A stretch of DNA of 64,000 nucleotides from Gonatopus flavifemur (Eukaryota; Arthropoda; Insecta; Hymenoptera; Dryinidae), in contig JAFFJZ010000020.1 of NCBI GenBank assembly GCA_018340375.1, positions 2,542,001-2,606,000 on the forward strand, written 5' to 3'. Under the pieces are notes generated by a model. It was not told the origin of the DNA, ran no database searches, and worked only from the letters and a program-made list of their open reading frames with translations. How positions within the stretch are numbered: the stretch's first letter is position 1; every line of letters starts with the position of its first letter. A program made the position numbers and the translations under genes. Shown here in pieces: positions 1 to 11,281 of this stretch.

Positions 1-353
1 TTGAATATTTTTCAGAGTCATTGGAGATTTGTGAATTTTTCTTTGCACTGCCAAGCACCAACTCTACTGTGGAAAGAGTTTTTTTCAATATAAACGTACA
101 GTGGAGTGACGAGAGAAACAGACTAAACGTTGAAAGTGTAAAAAGTATTATTCTAGTGAAACACAATCTTAAAGACATGAGTTGTTTGGATTTTTACCAT
201 TATTTATTGAAGAAACCGGAGTTGTTGAAGAAAATATCATCCAGTGATAAATATTTATGTGTTTCTTTTGAAATTACTTCACAAGTCACAAGTATGTATT
301 GTTTAGAAAAGATTTTGTTACATGTTGACCTAGTATGTACTATTTTACTTTGA
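1..353 (+). pseudogene. hAT-family transposase, C-terminal dimerisation region (partial at window edge)
   Basis: The frame is open from the window edge (no stop before base 21) and ends at 353. Residues around LPSTNSTVERVFF, followed by a W-x-x-x-R-N-R-L-x-x-x-x-V segment, match the hAT C-terminal dimerisation domain (LPxSNAxVERxFS...RNRL). In hAT transposases this domain multimerises the enzyme and carries the last catalytic region. The RNase-H-like core and the BED finger must lie outside the window, so function cannot be judged. A TTTTCAG at 9-15 could be a splice acceptor, but the frame is also open through it. The tail after the conserved block has no domain I recognise. The family call is firm; whether the element is active is unknown. 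Confidence 0.8.
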
Positions 354-736
354 GTTGTAATTCTTGGAACTTTGTTAACTGTCAACTTGGAATACAGATG
401 TTACAGGATATATATAGTTTGAGAAAGTTTCTGTTACAGGTCAACAGGATATGTATTATCATATTTTTTATGTAATTATAATACTCACAACATATATTCG
501 GTGATGAAATTATTGTGTCCTCCTTTTGGGGCAAATGTCCTCCATTTTCATCACAATTGTCCTCCACGCGGAAAATTTTATTTGGTAACACTGCTCCTAG
601 CCCATCCAGTTCTTCTGAATGAATCAAGCTGACTTATTTGGGACCACTATCGCTCCACCCTACGACTGTGGTATAAATTTTATCGAAATTGTATAAGTAG
701 AACGGTAGATATGCGCGTTCGCAGTTTGTTGATCAC
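354..736. other. No gene seen; AT-rich sequence 3' of the hAT ORF
   Basis: Short open frames exist on both strands (for example 382-627 minus) but show no domain, codon bias or splice structure. It may be the 3' untranslated part of the hAT element. No repeat was recognised. Confidence 0.4.
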
Positions 737-1300
737 CTAAGCGACAAACAGACACGAAACCAAAACTTTTCTCCGAGCTTCGAGAAATATTTTGGTGTTA
801 ACAATTTTCATTTTGGGGACAACAAATTGTCGGGAAGCAGAAATTAGATTTTGGAATTGGTTCATATCACTAGTGGAGCATAAATAAGTTGGATTGATGA
901 TTTTCCAAGATTTGCGCAACCTCCTATTTCTGTTCACAAGGCAAAAATATTGAAGGACTCTGATCGTTTGTATACTACAACCACCTTTACTGTTGTTGAT
1001 CACGACAGTTATTTGGAGTTCAAAGTGATCCGAATTAAAATCGTTCAATGTCTCCGATTCAACGATCAAGAACGTTAGTTGATGCGATAAAATCTTGTTT
1101 ACCATAAAAATGTTATGAAAAGCTTGAAAACGAAATTCGTGAATGTTCAAAGATGAGGCCCCTTGGTGAATGAGGCCCGGGGCTGCAGCCCCCCCCCCCT
1201 CTTGATCCAGGCCTGATTGATCCAAAATAGAAATCTTAGTTGATTTGAATACCGCTTCGTGCACCGTGCACACTGTGCAGGTACTGTCGGGAATGCTCAA
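737..1300 (-). other. Unrecognised 187-codon open frame
   Basis: A 187-aa open frame with no domain that I recognise. Its N-terminal third crosses a G/C-homopolymer stretch (1190-1200) unlike coding DNA. The C-terminal part is rich in F, N, Q and basic residues and could be remnant transposase or chance. On the minus strand the segment from about 1216 begins CAGGCCTGGATCAAGAGGGG, which resembles hAT TIR starts (CAG...), so the frame may cross the end of the hAT element whose ORF is at 1-353. I do not assign a function. Confidence 0.25.
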
Positions 1301-2380
1301 GATGTCACATACTGAATCCGTGCATGACGCATAAACCCATCGAGAATGAATGAGCGCGGTTACATGAGTTTGGATTCGATTTCAGCATCCAATGATCCCT
1401 ACATCCTCATCTCAATGGGATTCATTAGGTGTGCCGCCGAATCATTAGCATGTTCCAATGAACAAGTGACTGATTTTTTTGACGTGATTGAATATTAAAT
1501 CATGAGAAAGTCTATAGGAAAGCATAGACCTCCAAATCGAATAAAATAGGTTTTTCCCCGATTCGGATTTTTCTTTGCGAACGAAATTCCATGAAAGTCG
1601 ATTGGATGATTCATTCAATGAGATAGTATCTACATTCTGAAGGTGACATATCACGTACTCAATCCGGGAAATCACGAATAACTCAATCTTTCTAGTACTA
1701 AGCTATGGAGCATGGGACGGAGGATGTTTTCCTCTTTCTCTTTACATCGAAAATGATGTAAAGAATCTGAAATCGGTGAAAACAAATTCCTCCACATTTT
1801 TTCTTTTCCCACTGTTCCAAACTCCAATCCCCAATGAAGCATGAATCAATTTTTCTCGCATCAAACCATATACTCTAAAATTTTCTATCATTATATCCGA
1901 AACCAAATGTTCTCGGGATTTATAGAAAAGTGAATTTAATGGACGTAGCAAATTCGCAACTCACTAGATCTCTTTTCCAATTGCCTCAACAATTAACATA
2001 TCTAATCGACTCCTAATAGCAATTGCATCTTCCTGGGATATCAAAGACAATGCAGCTCCTCAGTATTCCCTATTTCGTCTGTCTACCCCTGAGAAAGCTG
2101 GGGGGCGGGGAACAATTTAGAATCTAGTGAATTTGTTAGAAAAGTGGTGAATGCTCCTAATGATAATCAATATATGTTGGTACAAAGGTTCGGGTTGAAC
2201 ATTCGGTCAAATTGACATTCACATCTCAATAGGATTCAATAGGTTTCGGCAAATTCAATAATAACCGGATGGAAGAAATTTACGCCCACAATTTGTCAAG
2301 AATGTGCAGAAATATTAAACATATGAAACAGCATGCACTGTGAATTATTCACAATCATTTTTATCAAATTATATCTTTAT
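1301..2380. other. Non-coding, no recognised gene
   Basis: No convincing ORF. A loosely repeated segment (CATCTCAATGGGATTCATTAGG near 1408 and a similar stretch near 2219) suggests degraded interspersed repeats. Confidence 0.35.
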
Positions 2381-2673
2381 AATGGGTTTGTTTTTTAATC
2401 AAACCACGTGGCGCAGAAGGATGGAAAAACTTAGATGAGTTTCAGTGAATAAAGTTAGATTTATTATTATTTTTAAAAACAACGTCTCATAATTAATACA
2501 ATTCTATTTACAATACCTGTGGATAAAGAAACGAGATTTGAAGTTCTCACTTCCTCTATGCCTCTCCTCTAAACTGTTTACAAAATTTGATCTTATGTTA
2601 TCGTCTTATCATACATTCCACCGGCTGGCGCATGCGTACTTTGATAACTGATTAGACTTGCGTCCAGGACAAG
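2381..2673 (-). repeat. 3' LTR of the gypsy-type element, distal part
   Basis: The 2381-2583 segment repeats at 11079-11281 in the same orientation with a few substitutions and small indels, bracketing the gag-pol remnants. The 2584-2673 part continues the LTR up to the foldback insertion; the LTR resumes at 6106 and begins near 6161, next to the polypurine tract. Together the split LTR is about 350 bp. Confidence 0.75.
2664..2673. repeat. Target-site duplication, left copy
   Basis: CCAGGACAAG here recurs exactly at 6106-6115 on the other side of the foldback element. Ten bases, or nine if one terminal base belongs to the element. Such lengths fit MULE/Foldback-type insertion. Confidence 0.8.
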
Positions 2674-5600
2674 GTGAATGTGAAGTTGGCATATCGAATG
2701 CTGGCATTGCACGAAAAAGTGACAGTTCCAGTAGCATTCGCCATAGTTCTATAGTTCTTGATAATTTCGAACAATAGTTCTATTCATATTACTCAGAAAA
2801 ATTGGATTTGAAAAAATGGGTTGCCAAGTTCTACAATGATATGATAGCATTCCAACGGTGAGAGGTTGGAACGATCAGGACTCGAGAGTTCTGGGATTGT
2901 GAGCATGCGGTAAAGTGAGAAATCGAGAGTTCCAATCATTAAAAGCGATATATGAGATTTTTTGCAATATTTATGGAAATGATATGCTGGATTCTATGAT
3001 AAATCCATAGCATTGCAAGGGATATTGAAGGGAGCGATCAATATCTCCAAGTTCTGGGATGGCGTACACACGGAGGAGTTGGGAATGCAGAGTTCTGACA
3101 TCAACAATGGGTGAATTCGTTTTTGCTTTCATGATAAGCCGAGTTTGGAGATGACGCGGGGGGACGAAATACTTTTTGATGTTGAGAATCGAAGTTTTGA
3201 TACAGGAGAACAATTGATACAGCTTGGACGGGGACTTCGATTACCTGACAGCCTGTCTGGGTACCCGTCCGACTTTCTGTCTAAACTGGGGTTCTGACCA
3301 ACATTGCACAGGATTCGAATGATTCTGACCAGCATTGCACGACGTTCGAATTGTTCTGACCAGCATTGTCTCGATCACGACTAGTTCTGCCCAGCATTGC
3401 ACGGAATTCGGATGCTTCTGGCCAGCCTTGCATGGAATTCCGATAGTTCTGACCAGCATTGCCCCGATAACGGGGAGTTCTGGCGTCATTCCACGGAATT
3501 TGAAGACTTCTGCACAGGATTGCACGAAATTCGGAGTTTCTGCCCACCATTGAGACGATTTCGAAAAGTTCCGGCCAGCATTGCACGGAATTCGAATAGT
3601 TCTGGCGAGCATTGCATGGAATTCGGATAGTTCTGGCCAGCATTGCCCCGATAACAGGAAGTTATGGCCAGCATTGCACGGAATTCGAATAGTTCTGGAC
3701 AGCATTGCATGGAATTCGGATAGTTCTGACCAGCATTGCCTTGATTCCGAGTAGTTCTGGTCAGCATTGCACGAAATTCGAATAGCTCTGACCAGCATTG
3801 CACGAAATTCGAAGAGTTCTGCACAGCATTGCAAGGAATTCGAAGAGTTTTGGACAGCATTGCACGGAATTCGGATAGTTCTGGCCAGCATTGCATGGAA
3901 TTCGGAAAGTTCTGACCAGCATTGCCTCGATTTCGAGTGGTGCTGGCCAGCATTGCACAGAATACGAATAGTTCTGACCAGCATTGCCTCGATTCCGAGT
4001 AGTTCTAGGCAGCATTGCGCGGAATTCGAATAGTTCTGACCAGCATTGTCTCGATTTCATGTAGTTCTGGCCAGCATTGCACAAAATCCGAAGAGTTCTG
4101 CGCAGCGTTGAGCGGAATTCGAAGAGTTCTGGCCAGCATTGCGCGGAATTCGAATAGTTCTGACCAACATTCCCTCGATTTCAAGTAGTTCTGGCCAGCA
4201 TTGCACGAAGTCCGAAGAGTTCTGCACAGCGTTGCGCGGAATTCAAAGAACTATCCGAATTCCATGCAATGCTGGCCAGAACTACTCGAAATGGAGGTAA
4301 TGCTGGTCAGAACTAGCCGAATTCCATGCAATGCTGGCCAGAACTACTCGAAATCGAGGCAATGCTGGTCAGAACTATTCGAATCCCGCGCAATGCTGGC
4401 GAGAATTCTTCCAATTCCGCGCAATGCTGTGCAGAACTCTTCAGATTTCGTGCAATGCTGGCCATAACTACTTGAAATCCAGGCAATGCTCGGCAGAACT
4501 ATTCGAATTCTGTGCAATGCTGGCCAGAACTACTCGAAATCGAGGCAATGCTGGTCAGAACTATTCGAATCCCGCGCAATGCTGGCCAGAACTTTTCCAA
4601 TTCCGCGCAATGCTGTGCAGAACTCTTCAGATTTCGTGCAATGCTGGCCAGAACTACTTGAAATCCGGGCAATGCTTGGCAGAACTATCTGAATTTCGTG
4701 CAATGCTATTCAGAACCCTCCGAGTTCCGCGCAATGCTGTGCAGAACTCTTCGAATTTCGTGCAATGCTGGCCAGACCTACTTGAAATCGAGGCAATGCT
4801 GGTCAGAACTATTCGAATTCCGTGCAATGCTGGCCAGAACTATTTGAATTTCGTGCAATGCTGTCCAGAACTCTTCGAATTCCATGCAATGCTACGCAGA
4901 ACTTCCCAAATTCCGTGCAATGCTGGCCAGAACTACTCGGAATCGAGGCAATGCTGGTCAGAACTATAGGAATTCCATGCAATGCTGGTCGGAACTACTC
5001 GAAATCGAGACAATGCTGGTCAGAACTATTCGAATTCCGTGCAATGCTGGGCAGAACCATTTGAATTCCATGCAATGCTGTCCAGAACTATTCGAATTCC
5101 GTGCAATGCTGGCCATAACTTCCTGTTATCGGGGCAATGCTGGCCAGAACTATCCGAATTCCATGCAATGCTTGCCAGAACTATTCGAATTCCGTGCAAT
5201 GCTGGCCGGAACTTTTCGAAATCGTCTCAATGGTGGGCAGAAACTCCGAATTTCGTGCAATCCTGTGCAGAAGTCTTCAAATTCCGTGGAATGACGCCAG
5301 AACTCCCCGTTATCGGGGCAATGCTGGTCAGAACTATCGGAATTCCATGCAAGGCTGGCCAGAAGCATCTGAATTCCGTGCAATGCTGGGCAGAACTAGT
5401 CGTGATCGAGACAATGCTGGTCAGAACAATTCGAACGTCGTGCAATGCTGGTCAGAATCATTCGAATCCTGTGCAATGTTGGTCAGAACCCCAGTTTAGA
5501 CAGAAAGTCGGACGGGTACCCAGACAGGCTGTCAGGTAATCGAAGTCCCCGTCCAAGCTGTATCAATTGTTCTCCTGTATCAAAACTTCGATTCTCAACA

Positions 5601-6105
5601 TCAAAAAGTATTTCGTCCCCCCGCGTCATCTCCAAACTCGGCTTATCATGAAAGCAAAAACGAATTCACCCATTGTTGATGTCAGAACTCTGCATTCCCA
5701 ACTCCTCCGTGTGTACGCCATCCCAGAACTTGGAGATATTGATCGCTCCCTTCAATATCCCTTGCAATGCTATGGATTTATCATAGAATCCAGCATATCA
5801 TTTCCATAAATATTGCAAAAAATCTCATATATCGCTTTTAATGATTGGAACTCTCGATTTCTCACTTTACCGCATGCTCACAATCCCAGAACTCTCGAGT
5901 CCTGATCGTTCCAACCTCTCACCGTTGGAATGCTATCATATCATTGTAGAACTTGGCAACCCATTTTTTCAAATCCAATTTTTCTGAGTAATATGAATAG
6001 AACTATTGTTCGAAATTATCAAGAACTATAGAACTATGGCGAATGCTACTGGAACTGTCACTTTTTCGTGCAATGCCAACATTTGATATGCCAACTTCAC
6101 ATTAA
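2674..6105. mobile_element. Foldback element: 3.4-kb inverted repeat with tandem subrepeats
   Basis: The left half is the reverse complement of the right half: paired positions sum to 8780 from about 2678/6102 inward to about 3760/5020. The outer arms (about 600 bp) are unique sequence. The inner arms are arrays of a roughly 43-bp unit (core TTCTGGCCAGCATTGC followed by a GGAATTCGAATAG-like part). Orientation flips at about 4247 rather than at the symmetry centre (4390), so the right array has several more units than the left. A 10-bp duplication flanks the element. This is the structure of Drosophila Foldback elements (long TIRs built of tandem units, about 9-bp duplications, allied to MULEs). 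It encodes no credible protein; the long ORFs come from the repeat. Confidence 0.9.
3285..5495. repeat. ~43-bp tandem repeat arrays in the foldback arms
   Basis: Units around TTCTGNCCAGCATTGC recur about every 43 bases. They read in one orientation up to about 4247 and in the opposite orientation from there to about 5495. Units are imperfect (GGAATTCGAA, CGATTNCGAGTAG and CCGATAACGGGGAG variants). Confidence 0.9.
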
Positions 6106-6115
6106 CCAGGACAAG
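6106..6115. repeat. Target-site duplication, right copy
   Basis: Exact copy of the ten bases at 2664-2673. Joining the flanks with one copy removed gives continuous LTR sequence. Confidence 0.8.
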
Positions 6116-6162
6116 CGGCAAAATCCAACATTAAGAAAATGCAGAAGTGGATTTTCTTACAT
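6106..6162 (-). repeat. 3' LTR, proximal part
   Basis: On the minus strand this begins TGTAAGAAAATCC immediately after a purine-rich tract and continues until cut by the foldback at 6105. TG start plus polypurine tract is the usual layout of a 3' LTR. Confidence 0.6.
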
Positions 6163-7446
6163 CTCCCCCCCCCCTCCCTCGAAATAGTGTTAACGCTACA
6201 TCATTTACATTCTTTAAACATCAATGCTCTTCAATTTCGCCGGGTTCATACTCCAGAAGTGGAATAATTTTTGTAATGTGGAATAGGTTCGATTCCGATT
6301 TTCTATGGCCAGTGTCTATTCTATATATTGAATCCGAAATTTTTTCTAAAATTTTATCCGGTCTGATTCTTAGTTTGTCTAATTTTTTTCTATTCAGTTG
6401 ATCTCCGTTTTCAACATATACTAAATCTCCTTCCTTCAGTTCGTGACTGATCCTGTTTTTATCGAAGTATTTTCTGTTTTGCTTATGTGATTTTATTTTG
6501 TTCTGTCAGGCCAATTTTCTATCTTCAAATAGATCATATTTAGATTTTTCCTGTTTTGATTCATCCGGCAATATTTCATCACTTTTACCCTCTAGTAGAT
6601 ATGTAGAAGAAAATTTCGTAACCGCGTGTATTGTTCCGTTGTACTTCTGGACACATTCGTTAGCTATGGTAGTCCATGCTTTTTTTCCCTTCCTTTCATT
6701 GATTTTGCCTCTAATTTTGTTGATTAGTGTCTTTCGTTGAGACCATTCGAGGAAGGGGCATCTCCTGCCGTAAAGATTAAGGATATGTTTTCATTTTTTA
6801 GAAATTGTTTGAAATGTTTTGGATTTATACCCGGGTATTGATCTGATGAAACCGTACCGATTTTGTAGTGTGCATTTAATTTGTTGACTAATCTTATGGA
6901 ATCGTTCGAGTTTTGGGTCTCCGAGGTCAGAATGCTAGCATGTCGTGTGAAATGGTCAACGAGATGTAAGTATTGTTTTGTAGAGCGTGAGCCTCCAAAT
7001 CCTCCAATTGTGCCTATCGAAATTATTTGATATGGATATGTTGCCGGTCCTAGATGTGACATTTGTCCAAATTTGTGTACTCCCCTTGATTTGTTTTTGA
7101 TACATGTTCCGCAGATCTTACATACGTTCTTGATGTTGTTATTCAAGTTCTTTGCTGTGTACAACGGTTTTATTTTGTCTTGCATCTGCTTTATTCCTAG
7201 ATGGCAGTGAGAATTATGTACGTTCCCGATAAATCTCTTGCTAAATTCTTCAGATAGTAAAATTCTTCTCTTTTTCCCAATTTTTTTATAATATATGTTA
7301 TTTTGGAATTCGAGTCCATTTTCTTTTTGTTTTATTTCTTCGTTATTCTTCTGATCATCAATAATTTGTTTCAGATTTATTAAGTTGATAATTTCCAAGC
7401 ATTCATCTTTTTTCTCATTCGGTTCTAGTACTGGGTTTCTACTCAA
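6147..7446 (-). pseudogene. Gypsy-type integrase, broken
   Basis: The frame 6724-7446 carries the integrase zinc-binding pattern (H-x-H near HNSHCHLG, then C-x2-C in VCKICGTC) and the core with VDHFTRH, SSDQYPG and SNGLNERH, the last holding the catalytic Glu. The first catalytic Asp, expected in SI-D-TIGGFGG, reads Gly (GGC for GAC). The C-terminal part continues in another frame from about 6740 down to about 6230 (GDLVYVENGD...FHITKIIPL), so at least one frameshift separates the halves. Integrase joins the DNA copy to the host genome; this copy cannot be functional. The polypurine tract and LTR follow directly. Confidence 0.85.
6163..6181 (-). promoter_or_regulatory. Polypurine tract of the LTR element
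   Basis: On the minus strand this reads GAGGGAGGGGGGGGGGAG, between the end of the integrase frame and the LTR start. This is the plus-strand primer position expected for reverse transcription in LTR elements. Confidence 0.6.
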
Positions 7447-7854
7447 ACAGTCTGCTTCTGCATTGTATTTTCTAGGGTTGTATTCTATGTTGAAATCGTA
7501 TTGAGATAAATAATACGTTAAATCTCCTAGCTCTTCGTCCGTCCTGACTTCAATAGTTAGATGTTCTGGAGGTTAAGGACTACAAGAGACTGTAAATTTC
7601 CTTCCAATTAACCAATGTTGCCAATATTTTACTGCCCCCCTTATCGCTAAACATTCTAGGTGGATGGGTTTTTTCCTCTTTTGAGTTTTATGTAGTTTTT
7701 TTGAAAAGTATGCCACCGGTTTTTCTTCGTTATTTGCTTGCGGTTGTCTTAAAATCGCGCCCACGCCTTGTATGCTTGCGTCTGTATAAATATGTATTGG
7801 TAGGTTGGGGTCGAAAATTGCCAGAATAGGTTGTGAGCAAAGTAAGTTTTTCAT
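7447..7854 (-). pseudogene. Gypsy-type RNase H domain, broken
   Basis: The frame 7573-7854 contains IHIYTDASIQGVGAILRQ, the RNase H start with its Asp, then the segment with PVAYFSKKL and HLECLAIRGAVKYWQHWL holding the catalytic Glu. A stop interrupts the domain near 7573 and the rest (YYLSQYDFNIEYNPRKYNAE, then AD) continues in a shifted frame to about 7447, where it meets the integrase frame. RNase H removes the RNA strand during reverse transcription. Order and orientation fit one gypsy pol. Confidence 0.8.
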
Positions 7855-9068
7855 AGTGTCAAAAGCTTCCTGACATTTGTCAGACCATATAAATTTTCGT
7901 CCTTTCCTTAGCAGGTTATGTAAAGGATCTAATAGAATTGCAATTTTTGTAGAACTTGTAGAAATTTATTTTTTCCCAGAAATTGTCGAACATTTTTTTG
8001 TGTTTTTGGAGTGGGGAAATTTCTTATCGAGATTGAATTGTCTTTTAATGGACTAATTGAATCATTCTTCATTATATGACCCAAGTATTTCGCCGAATCT
8101 GATGCGACAGTGAATTTCGAGAATTTCAACTTGAAACCTTCCTTCATGATTGCCTCAAATAACTTTGATAAATGTTCGATATGTTCTTCGAATGTTTTTG
8201 AGAACATCATTATATCATCTATGTAGTTGACTGTGAAGTTTGAAAGTCCGTATTTTCGTATTATATTGGATAATATTCTTTGAAAAGTTGCCGGTGATGG
8301 TTTCAAGCCAAACAGTAAACGAGTCCATTGAAAATGTCCTTGTCAAGTCACGAAAGCAGTCTTGTATCTATCTCCGATCCTCAAGGGAATAGCTCAAGAT
8401 GCTGAATTTATATCTAAAGTTGAGAAATATTTACAATTTGCTGTTCTTATCGTCAGATCTTCAATTGGTGGGAAGGGTTGTGATTGAGGAATTATAATTT
8501 GGTTCGAATCCCGAAAGTCTATGCATATTCTTGACCTTCTTCCTTCATCTTTCTTGTACGCGAGAGTTACCGGGGCGGCAAAGGGGCTATATGCTTCCTT
8601 AATCAAATTTTTCTTCAATGATTTTGCTACTTCTTGTTCTATCTCGTTTCTATCTTCGATGCTGCATCTATATGGACGTTTGCAACAGTATTTATTAGTC
8701 AATAGATCAATTTGGGCTTCACATTCTTCTACCGTACCTATATCATATTTATCTTTAGCGAAAATTGAATCATATTTTTCAATTAGCCCATTAATTTGAG
8801 TTTTCTGTTGGAAATCCAAGTGATTTACGAAAATTTTGAAATCGTCTGTATTTACGTGTCCATTCAAATTTATTTCACACGCATTCATTTTGTTTTCTAC
8901 TTTATCCGTGGAGTCAGGAATTTTGTGTGTAATCATTAGTCCTTCATCTTGAACCAACCGGAAATTTCGTATGCAATCCAGGCCGATTAAGAAATCGTAA
9001 TCAAAATTTTCTGCATCAATAAGAAAAACATCAGTGTATTTTTCAATATCAAAAATTTTTATTCTCAA
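7855..9068 (-). pseudogene. Gypsy-type reverse transcriptase, broken
   Basis: The N-terminal half is 8394-9068: after a protease tail (FDYDFLIGLDCIR) come the linker and RT start KRPYRCS, SPFAAPVTLAYKKDEG, RICIDFRDSN and the catalytic region STLDI. The frame breaks near 8394. The second half is 7929-8306, with KPSPATFQRIL and the YIDD catalytic box (NYIDDIMMFSK), then KCSF-like and YLGHIM motifs. The intervening 90 bases show the expected residues in other frames, so frameshifts and a stop have accumulated. The Asp residues are still present, but the protein cannot be made in one piece. Confidence 0.88.
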
Positions 9069-9494
9069 GCTGCCAAGTCATGGGGCGTCGAGCATCGAGC
9101 GTCCAATTATTTCCCCAGATTTTTTCGACGCTCCAGCGTTGAAATTTATGAAGTTGGTTTCTTCCAACTTTCATCATTTCCAACGTTAAAATTGATTTCC
9201 ATAAATACCGAGTTTTATTCCTGGTCCTGGTTAAATTAATTCCTTTTTAGTAGTAATTTACTTTATTGCTTAATAACAGCAATACATCAAATGAGCATAT
9301 AAATTAATTCCTTTCTGGCATATGAGGTTATGTGTCAATGTTGGAATTGGAATTTACTATTTTGATGCTCGATGCTTGACGCTCCATGAAAAGGTACCTG
9401 TGGCATTTCGCAATTCAGCGTCGAAAAAATCTGGGGAAATAATTGGACGCTCGATGCTGGACGCTCGATGCTCGACGCTCCATGAATTGGCAGC
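9069..9494. mobile_element. Short TIR element inserted in the protease region
   Basis: Inverted ends of about 60 bases: the left end starts GCTGCCAAGTCATGGGGCG and the right end is its imperfect complement. Both include GAGCATCGAGCGTCC-type repeats and an ATTATTTCCCCAGATTTTTT block. It has no ORF of its own, although the host pol frame reads into it. A related GACGCTGGACG segment occurs near 38170-38225. Confidence 0.75.
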
Positions 9495-9800
9495 TTTAGA
9501 GTTACCATCCCTACTGTTTTTTTCACGCCATTAATCGTTCTCAAATTACAATTGGTTGTATTATTTCCTTGCTCATTCTTCAAATGCAATAATTTTGAAT
9601 CAATTAAGGAAAAATTTGAACCGGAATCATAAATACCGAATACGTCTAGAGTATCGTTGATCACTAGTTTAATATTGAATAATGGCGGCACTGTAAGTTT
9701 TTTGGATCTACTGTATTCAATTCTAATTCTAATTCTGAGGTATTTACAGTTTTTATATAATCCTTCTTTTGTTTCTCATCATTTCTGTCTTTATACCAAC
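9495..9800 (-). pseudogene. Gypsy-type aspartic protease and Gag zinc knuckle, interrupted
   Basis: The minus-strand frame 9335-9691 carries VFGIYDSGSNFSLIDSK, where D-S-G is the retropepsin active site, followed by a conserved GMVTLKL strand; then the inserted TIR element takes over. Just upstream, with a frameshift, bases near 9700-9850 encode a Gag-type knuckle (C-x2-C...H-x4-C, near CKICGRENGG). The protease would process Gag-Pol. It is cut in two by the insertion, its C-terminal strand resuming at 9068. Confidence 0.75.
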
Positions 9801-11022
9801 ATGCGGCTTCTGAATGATAACGAGTGCCTCCATTCTCCCTTCCACAGATTTTGTGTGGTTTGTCTCCAGTAGCGTGGTGAGAACATTTCTATCCTCTTTC
9901 AATTCACGTGAAAACAAGGATAAGAGGCGGGAAAATTCCGCCTCTTATCCTTTGTTTCGTGTCAGTTGAAGAAAGACAGACAAGCTCTCACCCCGCCACT
10001 GTTTGTCTCTTTCATTTTTTCCTTTAATCCTATTTTCAAAGTTTGTAGTATCTCTTTTTACAATATTCTTTTTATTTACTAAATGTTCTAAACTTCTAAT
10101 GTTATTAAATAAATCTTTCGTTTCTTCTAAGCTATTCCTGTCAATTCTATCAGATATAAAATTTAGTAATCGTGTAGCGATGAGATCGATCAAGGTAGAC
10201 TTATCTATTGATTTATTCAACTCTAAGAATAATTTTTATTTTTCCAAAGCGTACTCTAATAGTGAACCCTGAATATATCTAAATGAGACTGCATATCTGA
10301 CTGGTGCCCATCCTTTATCTGCATAAATTTCACAAAAAGTATCCTTTCATATCTTCCATTCTGATTCTAAAGTGTGTTGGATTAGCATAGAGCTGTACCA
10401 ATCAACGCATGAATCTTCTAAAAATAATCTAAAAACTTCAATTTTATCTTCATCTTTTGAAAATTCTAAACAGTAGATACACTCACTTTCAAAGATACTT
10501 ATCCATTGAGATACATTTGAATTTCGCCTATTGAATTTTCTTATTACAAAGCTCTCAGATAATTTCTTCAGATTATGTTTCTTTGTGTTTTGAGGTACCT
10601 TTTGAGCGTCTCTTGTCTCAGTAAACTTCTGTAATATTCTTTCTCATGATTCTTCCGTGATTCCAGACGAAGAAGCAGGTTTTGTTTGAGCTTCTTCAAA
10701 TCCAACTTTTTCCAGCAAGTAATTATTGAATTGCATATTTCCATCTTCGTCAGAGTAGACAGATATAATTTCCTTACTTGAAGCAATCCATACCTTTCTT
10801 AATTGTCCTCTTTTCTGCAATGTGGCTTTCACTTTTTGGTAAGTTGGAGTTTTCATAAATTCTTCATGGAATCTCACTGGTTGTAAATGTTGTGAAATAG
10901 CAAAACACTCGTTTTGAGGTGTTGTGACTGAGGTTACCGTGATGATGTTTGTTTTCTGCTCCTTTGGCGAGGCCTTCACGACGAATTAAAATCTCAATTT
11001 TTCCATTTCCAAGATTTTTCAT
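9801..11022 (-). pseudogene. Gypsy-type Gag, broken
   Basis: The probable start is ATG at 11022 (MKNLGNGKIEILIRREGL). Pieces in three frames follow: 10644-10979 with TPTYQKVKATLQKRGQLRKVW, then 10270-10560 with WISIFESECIYCL, FLEDSCVDWYSSML and EIYADKGWAPVRYA, then 9945-10220 with KSTLIDLIATRLLNFIS. These are the capsid motifs of insect gypsy-type Gag proteins. Frameshifts near 10650, 10560 and 10230 break it. Capsid function is inferred from order, motifs and neighbours. Confidence 0.7.
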
Positions 11023-11078
11023 AATATAAATATATGTATTGTCCCTTTTTTTTCCTGTGAACGGAAATGTTGTTTCAT

Positions 11079-11281
11079 AATGGGTTTGTTTTTGAATCAA
11101 ACCACGTGGCGTAGAAGGATGGAAAAACTTGGATGAGTTTCTGTGAATAAAGTTAAATTTATCATTACTTCTAAAAGCAACGTCTTATAATCAATAAAAT
11201 TCTATGTGTAATACCTGTGGATAAAGAAACGACATTTAAAGTTCTCACTTCCTCTATGTCTCTTCTCTAAACTGTTTAGAA
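11079..11281 (-). repeat. 5' LTR fragment
   Basis: Same-orientation copy of 2381-2583 (shared landmarks: AATGGGTTTG, ACCACGTGGCG, AATACCTGTGGATAAAG). Similarity stops at about 11281 without the TGTAAG start, so this LTR lacks its U3 beginning, by truncation or a later rearrangement. Confidence 0.75.

Noticed and set aside
1180..1215. CpG island promoter
   Set aside because: It is a C-homopolymer and GGCTGCAGCC stretch without CpG enrichment, more likely the end of a hAT element.
3241..3984. 247-codon and other long open frames in the foldback arrays
   Set aside because: They are translations of the 43-bp repeat in several frames and both strands, mirrored exactly in the other arm; no domain and no start context.
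3285..5495. CRISPR-like regular repeats
   Set aside because: Repeats are contiguous and diverged without unique spacers, flip orientation mid-array and lie in a eukaryotic transposon.
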